A stretch of 19,738 bases of DNA from an uncultured Roseiflexaceae bacterium. GTDB taxonomy: Bacteria; Chloroflexota; Chloroflexia; Chloroflexales; Roseiflexaceae. Position numbers and translations under genes: made by a program. The notes below the pieces were generated by a model, which ran no database searches, had not been told where the DNA came from, and saw only the letters and a list, made by a program, of their open reading frames with translations. Shown piece after piece: positions 14,128-19,738 of the stretch. The first letter of the stretch is position 1. The number at the start of each line of letters is the position of its first letter. The stretch spans positions 1-19,738 of the forward strand of contig CALKHR010000017.1 of the NCBI GenBank assembly GCA_937988885.1. Direction: 5' to 3'.

Positions 14128-15045
14128 ATGATGATCGGAATCGTTGCTGTTGCAGCATTTCTCATAGGCGTCATATTGGTCATCTATGGCATCTCACGCT
14201 CGGCTCAGCCTGATGTGATCGGTGAGCGCTTAAGCCAGTTCACTGAGCGCACGATGACGCTTTCCGAGCTTGAGCTTCAACAGCCGTTTAGCCAACGCGT
14301 GCTGATCCCGATGGCTCGCGCGATCTTGAACACGCTTGGTAAGTACGGCCCGAAGCAGAGCGCCGACCGTCTGCGCTTGAGCCTGCAGCAGGCCGGTAAT
14401 CCCGGCAATATCACGCCAATCATGTTTTCGGGTATCCGAATTGTGTTGGCGGTCGTGCTGTTGCTGATCTTTGCCTTCATCACGTTCCGTACAATGGCGT
14501 TTGGCCAGGCGTTGATGTATACGGCATTGGGTGCGGTATTGGGCTATTTGTTGCCAGGCATGTGGCTCGGCCAGCAGATCAAGAAGCGTAAAAAGGAGAT
14601 CGTGAAGGCGTTGCCCGATGCGCTCGACCTGTTGACGATTAGCGTTGAGGCTGGTCTGGCGTTCGATTCGGCGATGCAGCGCGTGACTGAGAAGTGGGAG
14701 GGTGAGCTTTCGAAGGAGTTTAAGCGTGTCTTGACCGATACGCGCTTGGGTCGCCCTCGCCGCGATGCGCTCCGCGATATGGCTACTCGTACTGGCGTGG
14801 AGGATGTGCAGACGTTTACGGCTGCGATTATCCAGGCTGAGCAGTTGGGTGTGTCGATCGGTAAGATCTTGCGCATCCAGTCCGATCAGATGCGTGTGCG
14901 TCGCCGCCAGCGCGCTGAGGAGGCTGCTCAGAAGGCGCCTGTGAAGATGTTGTTCCCGATGGTGTTCTTGATCTTCCCAGCGCTGTTCGTGGTGATCCTT
15001 GGCCCGGCGGTTCCCCGTATTATGGAGAGTTTGGGCGGGCTGTAG
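14128..15045 (+). CDS. tadC: Tad platform protein TadC
   Basis: A 305-residue second T2SSF platform protein. An N-terminal helix (about 3-22, IVAVAAFLIGVILVIYGI) is followed by a membrane pair around 95-150. The T2SSF domain (about 160-275) carries PDALDLLTISVEAGLAFDSA and the conserved QAEQLGVSIGKILRIQS. Last comes a helix with FPMVFLIFPALFVVILGPA. Only 8 bp separate it from tadB; the GAGG Shine-Dalgarno overlaps the tadB stop. Either of two tandem ATGs (14128 or 14131) could be used. It is the last gene of the tad cluster, followed by an intrinsic terminator. Confidence 0.93.
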   Translation: MMIGIVAVAAFLIGVILVIYGISRSAQPDVIGERLSQFTERTMTLSELELQQPFSQRVLIPMARAILNTLGKYGPKQSADRLRLSLQQAGNPGNITPIMFSGIRIVLAVVLLLIFAFITFRTMAFGQALMYTALGAVLGYLLPGMWLGQQIKKRKKEIVKALPDALDLLTISVEAGLAFDSAMQRVTEKWEGELSKEFKRVLTDTRLGRPRRDALRDMATRTGVEDVQTFTAAIIQAEQLGVSIGKILRIQSDQMRVRRRQRAEEAAQKAPVKMLFPMVFLIFPALFVVILGPAVPRIMESLGGL

Positions 15046-15083
15046 GCTTCGCTATGACGATGTATGATGGTTGTATCAGTGGT

Positions 15084-15117
15084 GCACCAAGGCATGTCGC
15101 AATGTCTTGGTGCTTTT
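15084..15117 (+). terminator. Intrinsic terminator after tadC
   Basis: GCACCAAG-GCAT (15084-15095) pairs with ATGT-CTTGGTGC (15102-15113), 12 bp with one wobble, around loop GTCGCA, followed by TTTTGT. It is the most canonical rho-independent terminator in the window. It lies directly before the DUF192 start, so it may also act as an attenuator for that gene. Confidence 0.8.
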
Positions 15118-15133
15118 GTATGGGTGGTGTACG

Positions 15134-15511
15134 ATGACATCGAAGCCAACGTTTGAGATTGTGAATCGGACACGCGGCCAGATTTTGGCGGATCGGGCGG
15201 AGTTGGCGCGGAGTTTCTTGGCGCGTGGGCGCGGTTTGATGTTGCGTCGCTCGTTGCCGACAGGCTATGCGCTGATTATCTACCCTGAGTCGAGTGTGCA
15301 TACGTTTTTTATGCGCATTCCGATTGATGTGCTGTTTGTGGCTGCCGATGGGACGGTGGTGGGGTTGCGCAAGGAGATGCCGCCGAATCGTCCGTTCGCG
15401 GGGGTGGCTCCGTGGCGTGGCCGTTATGTGGTGGAGTTGCCCGCCGGGGTGATTGCTGCGACAGGGACGGCGATCGGCGATGTGTTGGAGGTGACGCCGC
15501 CACTCAAGTAG
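15134..15511 (+). CDS. DUF192 family protein
   Basis: A 125-residue DUF192 (PF02643-type) protein of unknown biochemical role. Seen: ARSFLARGRGLMLRRSLPTG, HTFFMRIPIDVLFVAADG and RYVVELPAG, the three conserved blocks of the family. The frame also opens at an ATG at 15071, but that version would translate through the terminator hairpin and add a meaningless Cys/Trp-rich stretch, so the ATG at 15134 is chosen. Its Shine-Dalgarno is weak (GGTGGTG). There is no signal peptide. Whether it has its own promoter or depends on read-through from tadC is unclear; no good promoter was found in the 88-bp gap. From memory, DUF192 genes often sit beside tad genes in several phyla, so a link to the pilus is possible but unproven. 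Confidence 0.85.
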   Translation: MTSKPTFEIVNRTRGQILADRAELARSFLARGRGLMLRRSLPTGYALIIYPESSVHTFFMRIPIDVLFVAADGTVVGLRKEMPPNRPFAGVAPWRGRYVVELPAGVIAATGTAIGDVLEVTPPLK

Positions 15512-15709
15512 CAGTGTGTTGCTGCGATGGCGAGGTGATTCCGCGACTACAGCGGCGCGCGTTTTGGCGCGCAGCGCCACATCTGTCCGAGCGCGCACAC
15601 GTTGTGCACGACGTTGTTTGCCCGTAGCGACGGGCGTTGGGGTTGACGACGCGCTCTCTTTTCCCCATATATCCTTGGTGAGAGGCGGCTTAGGCCGCCT
15701 TTTGTGTTG
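15512..15709. other. Hairpin-rich gap between convergent DUF192 and SpoIIM-like genes
   Basis: 198 bp without a convincing gene. It contains GCGCGC (15555-15560)/GCGCGC (15567-15572), a GCACA/TGTGC hairpin near 15595-15607, a direct repeat ACGTTGT (15599-15605 and 15611-15617), a perfect GCCCGT-AGCG-ACGGGC hairpin (15620-15635) and the terminator at 15683-15700. A structured small RNA or an extragenic repeat element is possible; nothing identifies it. Confidence 0.4.
15683..15704 (+). terminator. Intrinsic terminator between convergent genes
   Basis: AGGCGGC (15683-15689) and GCCGCCT (15694-15700) form a perfect 7-bp stem with loop TTAG, followed by TTTGTG; the stem's last T extends the run to four T. 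It terminates plus-strand transcription; the same stem lies 9 bp after the SpoIIM-like stop on the minus strand and may serve there too. Confidence 0.75.
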
Positions 15710-16684
15710 CTACTGGGTTTTTTGGGGTGGTTCGTTGCGGCCCGCCAGGATGAGGTAGCTGTAGAGGAGGATGCCCGAGCCGATCGAGACGATGAGTTTG
15801 ACGGCGAATGGGAGCGGCGAGGGCGAGATGAAGCCTTCGATGATGCCGGCGATGATAAGCAGCGGGACACAGCCGAGCAGCAGGTTCAGCGCTCGCCGGG
15901 TGGCCAGGACGAGGGCGGCGCGACGGGTGTAGAGTCCGGGCCGAAGCAGCGCCCAGCCGAGTTGCATGCCTGCTCCGCCGCTGAGGAAGATCATACTGAG
16001 CTCGATGGTGCCGTGCGCTGCGACGAAGCCCCACAGGTTGCCTGCGAAGCCGAGCGCGTGCGAGGCGCCTGCGATGATGCCGAGCATAAGGCCGTTTTGG
16101 ATCATGATGTAGAGCGTGAAGATGCCGAAGAGGATGCCTCCGGCGAATGCGCGGAAGGCGACGCCGATGTTGTTGGTCATGATGAAGGAGGCTGAGGCTG
16201 AGCGGCCATCTTCGTTGATGCTTTGCCACCATTCGTGTTGGTCGCGGATGTTGCGGATAACGCCTTCGAGCCCTAGGATGGACGCGCCTGCGTCGGGGTC
16301 GCGATAGCTGACGATGTAGCCGAAGATGGCGGGCAGCAGGAACATGAGGAAGGCCGCCAAGGTGTAGGCCCACGTTTCTCGGAAGGTTCGCGGGAAGGTG
16401 TGGGTGAAGAAGGTGAGCAGGCTGGCTCGGCGGTGTGCGCGACTCTGATAGACGGTGCCGTGGGCTTGCGCCACAAGGCCGTTGAGGTATTCGGTGACGC
16501 GGTGGGTTGGGTAGTCGCGTCGCGCGATGGCGAGATCCGAGGTGGTGCTGCGGTAGAGGTTGCCGAGTTCGCTGAGTTCTTCGGCGGTTAGCCCCGTTAG
16601 TCCTCGCGTCCGCGATTTGCTGATGAGGGCGGTGAGGCGCTCCCAGGCTTGCTTTTTGTTGGCTATGAAGTCTTCGGCAAGCAT
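15710..16684 (-). CDS. Stage II sporulation protein M (SpoIIM/DUF95)-family membrane protein
   Basis: A 324-residue multi-pass membrane protein. An N-terminal helical cytoplasmic region (1-100) contains the family-typical ELGNLYRSTTSDLAIARRD and AQAHGTVY. Hydrophobic segments follow at about 105-127, 178-208, 214-248, 266-286 and 294-314. The conserved AAHGTIELSMIFLSGGAGM lies at 222-240. In sporulating Firmicutes SpoIIM acts in engulfment, but this family is widespread in non-sporulating bacteria, usually beside RDD and MoxR/DUF58 genes; none of those is present here. AAGGA lies 7 nt upstream of the ATG, and a candidate promoter sits in the 52-bp gap after the upstream gene. Family assignment is firm; function here is unknown. 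Confidence 0.85.
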   Translation of the reverse strand: MLAEDFIANKKQAWERLTALISKSRTRGLTGLTAEELSELGNLYRSTTSDLAIARRDYPTHRVTEYLNGLVAQAHGTVYQSRAHRRASLLTFFTHTFPRTFRETWAYTLAAFLMFLLPAIFGYIVSYRDPDAGASILGLEGVIRNIRDQHEWWQSINEDGRSASASFIMTNNIGVAFRAFAGGILFGIFTLYIMIQNGLMLGIIAGASHALGFAGNLWGFVAAHGTIELSMIFLSGGAGMQLGWALLRPGLYTRRAALVLATRRALNLLLGCVPLLIIAGIIEGFISPSPLPFAVKLIVSIGSGILLYSYLILAGRNEPPQKTQ

Positions 16685-16719
16685 AGGTTGTTCCTTCTGT
16701 TGTTGTGCTCCTTTTGAGT

Positions 16720-16728
16720 AGTATAACA
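16720..16728 (-). promoter_or_regulatory. Candidate extended -10 promoter of the SpoIIM-like gene
   Basis: Minus strand: TGT-TATACT, a 5/6 match to TATAAT with the TGN extension, 35 bp before the ATG. No clear -35. It would give the SpoIIM-like gene expression independent of the upstream gene. Confidence 0.4.
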
Positions 16729-16736
16729 GATTCGCT

Positions 16737-17228
16737 TTAGGATGTGCGGGTGTGCCAGGCGATCACATCGCGGTAGACGAGCGGGTCGAGGTAGTGTTGA
16801 TGCGCGATGGGGTCCTGGCGGATGCGCGTGCCCGAGATGGGGTAGCGTTGCCGTTGCGGATCGACTTGGCGGTTGATGGCACCGAAGGCTTGGCTGATGT
16901 GTTCGCCGTACCATTCGCTGGAGTAGAAGTGGGTGATGCCGCTGATGCCGAGGGTGTGGATGAGATAATGTTCGTGTTTGCGTTTGATCTCATCGGTATC
17001 GCCGACCTCGGTGGGGCCGTCCCAAGCTTCGATGATGGTGATGTGCGGGTAGAGTTGTCGCAGCCATCCCGCTCGTACATCGAGTGGAATGGGTGTGGTT
17101 TCGGGGCAGTTGTAGATGACGACTGTGACGCGCTGCATCTCTGCGAGGGCTGTCTCGATCACATATTGGTGTCCGCGATGCAGTGGGGCGTATTTGCCGA
17201 GTGCGAGTCCATGGGTTACTGGCTGCAT
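16737..17228 (-). CDS. Nicotinamide-nucleotide adenylyltransferase-like nucleotidyltransferase (NadR/NadM type)
   Basis: A 163-residue cytidylyltransferase-like protein. The nucleotide-binding motif GKYAPLHRGHQYVI contains HRGH (His17 to His20), and the second signature ISGTRIR lies at 131-137. This pair, with an LGKYAPLHRGH context resembling the N-terminal domain of NadR, points to NMN + ATP to NAD+ + PPi. The C-terminal ribosylnicotinamide kinase domain of NadR is absent and the length suits a stand-alone enzyme. A pantetheine-phosphate adenylyltransferase-like or other specificity cannot be excluded. No clear Shine-Dalgarno precedes the ATG at 17226-17228; a strong hairpin (17247-17288) lies in the leader. 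Confidence 0.75.
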   Translation of the reverse strand: MQPVTHGLALGKYAPLHRGHQYVIETALAEMQRVTVVIYNCPETTPIPLDVRAGWLRQLYPHITIIEAWDGPTEVGDTDEIKRKHEHYLIHTLGISGITHFYSSEWYGEHISQAFGAINRQVDPQRQRYPISGTRIRQDPIAHQHYLDPLVYRDVIAWHTRTS

Positions 17229-17246
17229 GATGTTGATCTGTTGTGC

Positions 17247-17288
17247 TGTGATGCCGAGGCGCTACGTGAGCAGCGCTTCGGCATCACA
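17247..17288 (-). terminator. 17-bp hairpin between the M50-like and NMNAT-like genes
   Basis: Positions 17247-17263 pair with 17272-17288 over 17 bp with a single G-T wobble, around the 8-nt loop at 17264-17271. On the minus strand it lies 30 nt after the M50-like stop codon and 18 nt before the NMNAT-like ATG. No T-run follows, so it could be a factor-dependent terminator, an mRNA-stabilising structure or a leader element controlling the next gene. Confidence 0.5.
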
Positions 17289-17318
17289 TGTGAGGCGTGT
17301 TGGTATACGCGTTGCGGA

Positions 17319-17843
17319 TCAGTCGCGACGGGGGCTGAGCAGTTCGCGGATGTTGTAGTAGATCACGCCGCCGTCGATGCGTTTATCGGGCAGGAAGCAG
17401 AGAATAGAGATCAAAAGGTTTTGGATATAACCGGGCGTGAAGATGGCTTTAAGCAGTTTTGGTTTGCTCCAGCGCCGCAGTTGGTAGTAGAACAGGGCGG
17501 TGAGCGCGGAGGCGATTGGGCCACCGAGCGAGCGCCCGATGTGTTGCTGCGGCGAGACATTGTGGTCGTAATAACCAGTGATCGGCATCACATCCCATTT
17601 GACATAATCCATCGACGCTTTTGCGAGCCGCGCCGAGATGATGTGCCCGATGACGTGCATTAGGTCGGTATGGTACCAACTGATCACGGTACTGAGGCCG
17701 ATGATCAGCGCTTTGCGGTGCTCAATCCCACGCCAACGAGCGATCGCATAGCCGATCGGTCCGTAGATGATGATCCACAGAAGCAGGCGCGGGTGGAGTC
17801 TCACAGGTACTCCAAGCAGTGTGAAGTGCGACTTTTTCGACAT
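17319..17843 (-). CDS. Site-2-protease (M50)-like membrane protein with degenerate HExxH
   Basis: A 174-residue membrane protein resembling mini site-2 proteases. Membrane segments lie near 20-36 (LLLWIIIYGPIGYAIA), 45-70 and 119-137. The zinc-motif position reads LMHVIGHIISAR: His63-Val64-Ile65-Gly66-His67, so both His are kept but the catalytic Glu of HExxH is Val. The second metal motif is partly kept as LPDKRIDGGVI (Asp157-Gly-Gly), and SLGGPIASAL resembles the conserved AGP membrane stretch. The frame is open further upstream, but ATG 17843 is chosen because AAGGA lies 8 nt before it and the longer form would run into the upstream gene. A pseudoprotease or a non-proteolytic membrane protein is likely; M50 ancestry is my reading of the motifs. 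Confidence 0.6.
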   Translation of the reverse strand: MSKKSHFTLLGVPVRLHPRLLLWIIIYGPIGYAIARWRGIEHRKALIIGLSTVISWYHTDLMHVIGHIISARLAKASMDYVKWDVMPITGYYDHNVSPQQHIGRSLGGPIASALTALFYYQLRRWSKPKLLKAIFTPGYIQNLLISILCFLPDKRIDGGVIYYNIRELLSPRRD

Positions 17844-17883
17844 ACTGGTATCCTTGACACTGTTCGATGTACGTACTGTGTGC

Positions 17884-18660
17884 TTAGGCAAAGATTTCCT
17901 CGATACACTGGCCTTCCCACTCACTGGGGGCGTTGATGTTCAGCAATCGTGCGAGGGTTGGCGCGGTATCGAGCAACGAGACTGGCGTGGTGATGGTGTG
18001 GCCAGCGCGAATGTTTGGCCCGCTCACCATCCAGAAGATGGTCATATCCTCGTCGGATTCGGTGCCGTGGCCGTGGTCGTGGCCGCCGTGGTCGCTTTGG
18101 ATCAGCACGGTGCTGTTGGCAGGCAGGCTGGTGAGGAGGGTGCCGAGCGCCGAATCGACGGCGGCGACTTGGTTGATGTAGCCTTCCGACATCCAACCGT
18201 AGTGGTGCCCGGCACTATCGACGGTGCCGAAGTAGACGAAGGCGAAGTCGAACTGGTTGGTGACGAGTTGGCGGGCTGCTTCGACGGCGATGATCTGGTC
18301 GCCATCGGGTTGGTAGGCGGTGCGTGTGTAAAACGAGTAGGTGAGACTGCCGGGCCTACCGATGTCGCGTAGTTCCTCCCAGTTATAGAAGAAGGCGCAG
18401 CGTTTGTTGGCTGCATTGGCAACTTCGAAGAGGCCGGGCAGCGGCTCGCTGAACGGCTTCCAAGTGTTGGTAGTGATGCCGTGCCGTGAGGGCAGCACGC
18501 TGTGGAAGATGGAGGTATGGCACGGCAGTGTGATCGATGGCATCACGCTGCGGGCTTGCATAGTGGCGGCGCTGCGACTTCGGAAGCCTTTGATATGCGG
18601 GCAATTTGCAATTTCGATAGCGTCGGGTCGCAAGCCGTCAATCATAACTAAAACAATCAT
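17884..18660 (-). CDS. Type I phosphodiesterase / nucleotide pyrophosphatase-family hydrolase
   Basis: A 258-residue alkaline-phosphatase-superfamily enzyme (PF01663 type) that hydrolyses phosphodiester or pyrophosphate bonds with two metal ions. The expected residues are visible: Asp8 in VMIDGLRPDA, nucleophile Thr44 in MPSITLPCH, Asp148 and His152 in GTVDSAGHHYGW, Asp190-His191 in SDHGGHDHGHG and a further His in that run. The open frame continues upstream to 19398, but that extension is antisense to the HD-domain gene and reads as nonsense. The ATG at 18660 has GAGGAA just upstream and starts exactly at the conserved first strand. There is no signal peptide, so it is probably cytoplasmic. 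The M50-like gene follows after 40 bp. Substrate unknown. Confidence 0.88.
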   Translation of the reverse strand: MIVLVMIDGLRPDAIEIANCPHIKGFRSRSAATMQARSVMPSITLPCHTSIFHSVLPSRHGITTNTWKPFSEPLPGLFEVANAANKRCAFFYNWEELRDIGRPGSLTYSFYTRTAYQPDGDQIIAVEAARQLVTNQFDFAFVYFGTVDSAGHHYGWMSEGYINQVAAVDSALGTLLTSLPANSTVLIQSDHGGHDHGHGTESDEDMTIFWMVSGPNIRAGHTITTPVSLLDTAPTLARLLNINAPSEWEGQCIEEIFA

Positions 18661-18707
18661 TGTTTCCTCGCGGTTGGTTGCACAAAAAATGGGTGCCATA
18701 TTCAAGG

Positions 18708-18716
18708 TGTTACAAT
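18708..18716 (+). promoter_or_regulatory. Candidate extended -10 promoter of the HD-domain gene
   Basis: TGT-TACAAT (-10 at 18711-18716), a 5/6 match with the TGN extension; no -35 at the expected distance. It lies in the 99-bp gap between the divergent phosphodiesterase and HD genes. Confidence 0.4.
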
Positions 18717-18744
18717 TCGTTTTTGTGTTGCCGTATCGATTGTT

Positions 18745-18752
18745 GGAAGGAG
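18745..18752 (+). promoter_or_regulatory. Ribosome binding site that supports a GTG start
   Basis: GGAAGGAG sits 7 nt before the GTG at 18760, making that codon the start of the HD-domain gene; no in-frame ATG competes nearby. Confidence 0.7.
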
Positions 18753-18759
18753 CGGGTGT

Positions 18760-19419
18760 GTGAATACGACAGGTGATGCTTGGGCAACTTGGGAGGCGCG
18801 TTTCGTGCAGTTTTTGCGGCGCGACGATGCGCAACACGACGCTGCTCACGATCTTGAGCATATTCGGCGTGTGGTGACGACGGCGCGCAGGTTGGCCTTG
18901 GCCGAGGGCGCAGAGTTGGCTGTGGTGCTCCCGGCGGCGTGGCTGCACGATTGTGTGGTGGTGCCCAAGGATTCGCCGTTGCGCTCGCAGGCTTCGCGAT
19001 TGGCAGCGGAGGCGGCTACCACATTTCTGCGCTCGGTCGATTACCCCACAGAGCGCTTGGCGGCGATTGCGCACGCTATCGAAGCGCACAGTTTCTCGGC
19101 GCAGATCGTGCCGCAGACGCGCGAGGCGCAGGTGGTGCAGGATGCGGATCGGCTCGACGCGCTCGGAGCGATCGGCTTGGCGCGCTGCCTGATGCTGGGT
19201 GGCGCGCTGGGTCGGCGTCTGTACGACCCCGATGACCCATTCGCGGAGCAACGTGTTCTTGATGATGTGGTGAATACGGTTGATCATTTCTATGTGAAGT
19301 TGCTGCGCCTGGCTGATACGATGACGACGGAATCCGGTCGTGTAGAGGCCCGACAGCGAACACGTTTCCTTGAGCAGTTTCTTGAGCAGTTGCGCCACGA
19401 GATTATGCCGACGGTGTGA
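18760..19419 (+). CDS. HD-domain phosphohydrolase (YedJ-like)
   Basis: A 219-residue HD-superfamily metal-dependent phosphohydrolase. Seen: HDAAHDLEHIRRV (residues 26-38), WLHDC with the His63-Asp64 doublet, IAHAIEAHSF and VVQDADRLDALGAIGLAR, the order typical of YedJ-like HD proteins. These are small cytoplasmic proteins acting on nucleotides or other phosphate esters; the physiological substrate is generally unknown. It starts with GTG behind a strong Shine-Dalgarno. It is divergent from the phosphodiesterase gene and converges on the proline-racemase-family gene with only 5 bp between the two stop codons and no terminator hairpin between them. No signal peptide or extra domain. Confidence 0.87.
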   Translation: MNTTGDAWATWEARFVQFLRRDDAQHDAAHDLEHIRRVVTTARRLALAEGAELAVVLPAAWLHDCVVVPKDSPLRSQASRLAAEAATTFLRSVDYPTERLAAIAHAIEAHSFSAQIVPQTREAQVVQDADRLDALGAIGLARCLMLGGALGRRLYDPDDPFAEQRVLDDVVNTVDHFYVKLLRLADTMTTESGRVEARQRTRFLEQFLEQLRHEIMPTV

Positions 19420-19424
19420 AACAT

Positions 19425-19738
19425 CTACTCCTGTTCGAGCAAGAATCCTCGGCCTAGCGTATCGCGTGGGTCGAGGATGAATTGTTGTTGGCCCACGACG
19501 AAGGCGCTGCCGCTCACCTCGGGGACGATCGCCGCGTGTGGCCCGACGGTCGTTTGTGCGATCACGCGGCCACCGAAAGCGCTATCTCGCCCGAGGATAC
19601 TTTCGATGACGATGGTTTGTCCGTCGTTGAGTTCGCCTTTGGCGTGATGCAGGGCCAACCGTGCCGAGACACCCGTGCCCGTGGGGGAGCGATCAACCTC
19701 GGCGGCGGCGAACACGCAGATGTTGCGGCTGTGATGCT
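19425..19738 (-). CDS. Proline-racemase-family enzyme, probably trans-3-hydroxy-L-proline dehydratase, N-terminus cut by window edge
   Basis: The C-terminal 104 codons of a PF05544-family enzyme, open through the right edge. Seen: NICVFAAAEVDRSPTGTG followed by VSARLALHHAKG, then VIESILG, PEVSGSAFVVG and LDPRDTLGRGF. In proline and 4-hydroxyproline racemases the second catalytic residue of DRSPxGTG is Cys; here it is Thr, the residue established for trans-3-hydroxy-L-proline dehydratases. The first catalytic residue lies outside the window, so activity cannot be fully judged. An ATG or GTG inside the window should not be taken as the start: the conserved sequence continues upstream of them. 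It converges with the HD-domain gene. Confidence 0.85.
   Translation of the reverse strand, partial: HHSRNICVFAAAEVDRSPTGTGVSARLALHHAKGELNDGQTIVIESILGRDSAFGGRVIAQTTVGPHAAIVPEVSGSAFVVGQQQFILDPRDTLGRGFLLEQE

Noticed and set aside
15071..15133. Upstream in-frame start for DUF192
   Set aside because: It would encode the terminator hairpin and lacks a Shine-Dalgarno; family similarity starts after the ATG at 15134.
15640..15669. TTGACG followed by an AT-rich CATATAT as a promoter in the DUF192-SpoIIM gap
   Set aside because: Poor -10, and any transcript would end at the terminator about 30 bp later with no gene to serve.
16752..17663. Plus-strand open frame (303 codons) across the NMNAT-like and M50-like genes
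   Set aside because: Covers two minus-strand genes with real motifs plus the hairpin between them; Asp/Val-rich nonsense.
18661..19398. N-terminal extension of the phosphodiesterase frame up to 19398
   Set aside because: The extension is antisense to the HD-domain gene and shows no domain; the conserved fold starts at the ATG at 18660.

Overview
The window looks like chromosomal DNA from a member of the Chloroflexota (class Chloroflexia is my best guess). This is inferred from the gene order of a secretin-less Tad/Flp pilus cluster, a CpaE with a fused receiver domain, a large secreted kelch protein ending in an LPIVLGKP tail that recalls the LPLV-type C-termini of Chloroflexota exported proteins, and neighbouring SpoIIM-like and DUF192 genes. 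No rRNA or other taxonomic marker is present, so the assignment is tentative. I see no mobile element, CRISPR array, tRNA or rRNA.

Layout. (1) 1-2396, minus: topA (DNA topoisomerase I), cut by the left edge. (2) 2397-2774: a divergent regulatory region with a near-consensus sigma-70 promoter on each strand; a perfect 17-bp palindrome covers the topA -35 box. (3) 2775-15045, plus: a tad cluster in the order TadE-like, TadE-like, TadG with a VWA domain, kelch beta-propeller protein, cpaB, cpaE/tadZ, cpaF/tadA, tadB, tadC, closed by an intrinsic terminator. (4) 15134-15511, plus: a DUF192 protein. (5) 15512-15709: a hairpin-rich gap. (6) 15710-18660, minus: phosphodiesterase, degenerate M50 (site-2-protease-like) membrane protein, NMN adenylyltransferase-like protein, SpoIIM-like membrane protein, listed in transcription order. 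(7) 18760-19419, plus: an HD-domain hydrolase. (8) 19425-19738, minus: C-terminal part of a proline-racemase-family enzyme, probably a trans-3-hydroxy-L-proline dehydratase, cut by the right edge.

How the genes work together. CpaF is the assembly ATPase, TadB and TadC the inner-membrane platform, CpaE the localisation or regulatory ATPase (here with an apparently phosphorylatable receiver), and CpaB the SAF-domain periplasmic or cell-wall-zone component. The TadE/TadG proteins are pseudopilins or adhesin-like surface subunits. The kelch protein sits inside the cluster and is probably a surface-exposed partner. No Flp major pilin, TadV prepilin peptidase or RcpA secretin is encoded here. The first two must lie elsewhere if the machine works; the missing secretin fits a cell without a conventional outer membrane.

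The most unusual non-coding element is the 5' leader of the kelch gene: a 59-nt imperfect hairpin that contains a complete 10-codon reading frame with its own Shine-Dalgarno, whose stop codon overlaps the Shine-Dalgarno of the kelch gene. It has the layout of a translational attenuator or coupling device. Several candidate promoters in the window are of the extended -10 (TGN-TAnnnT) type.
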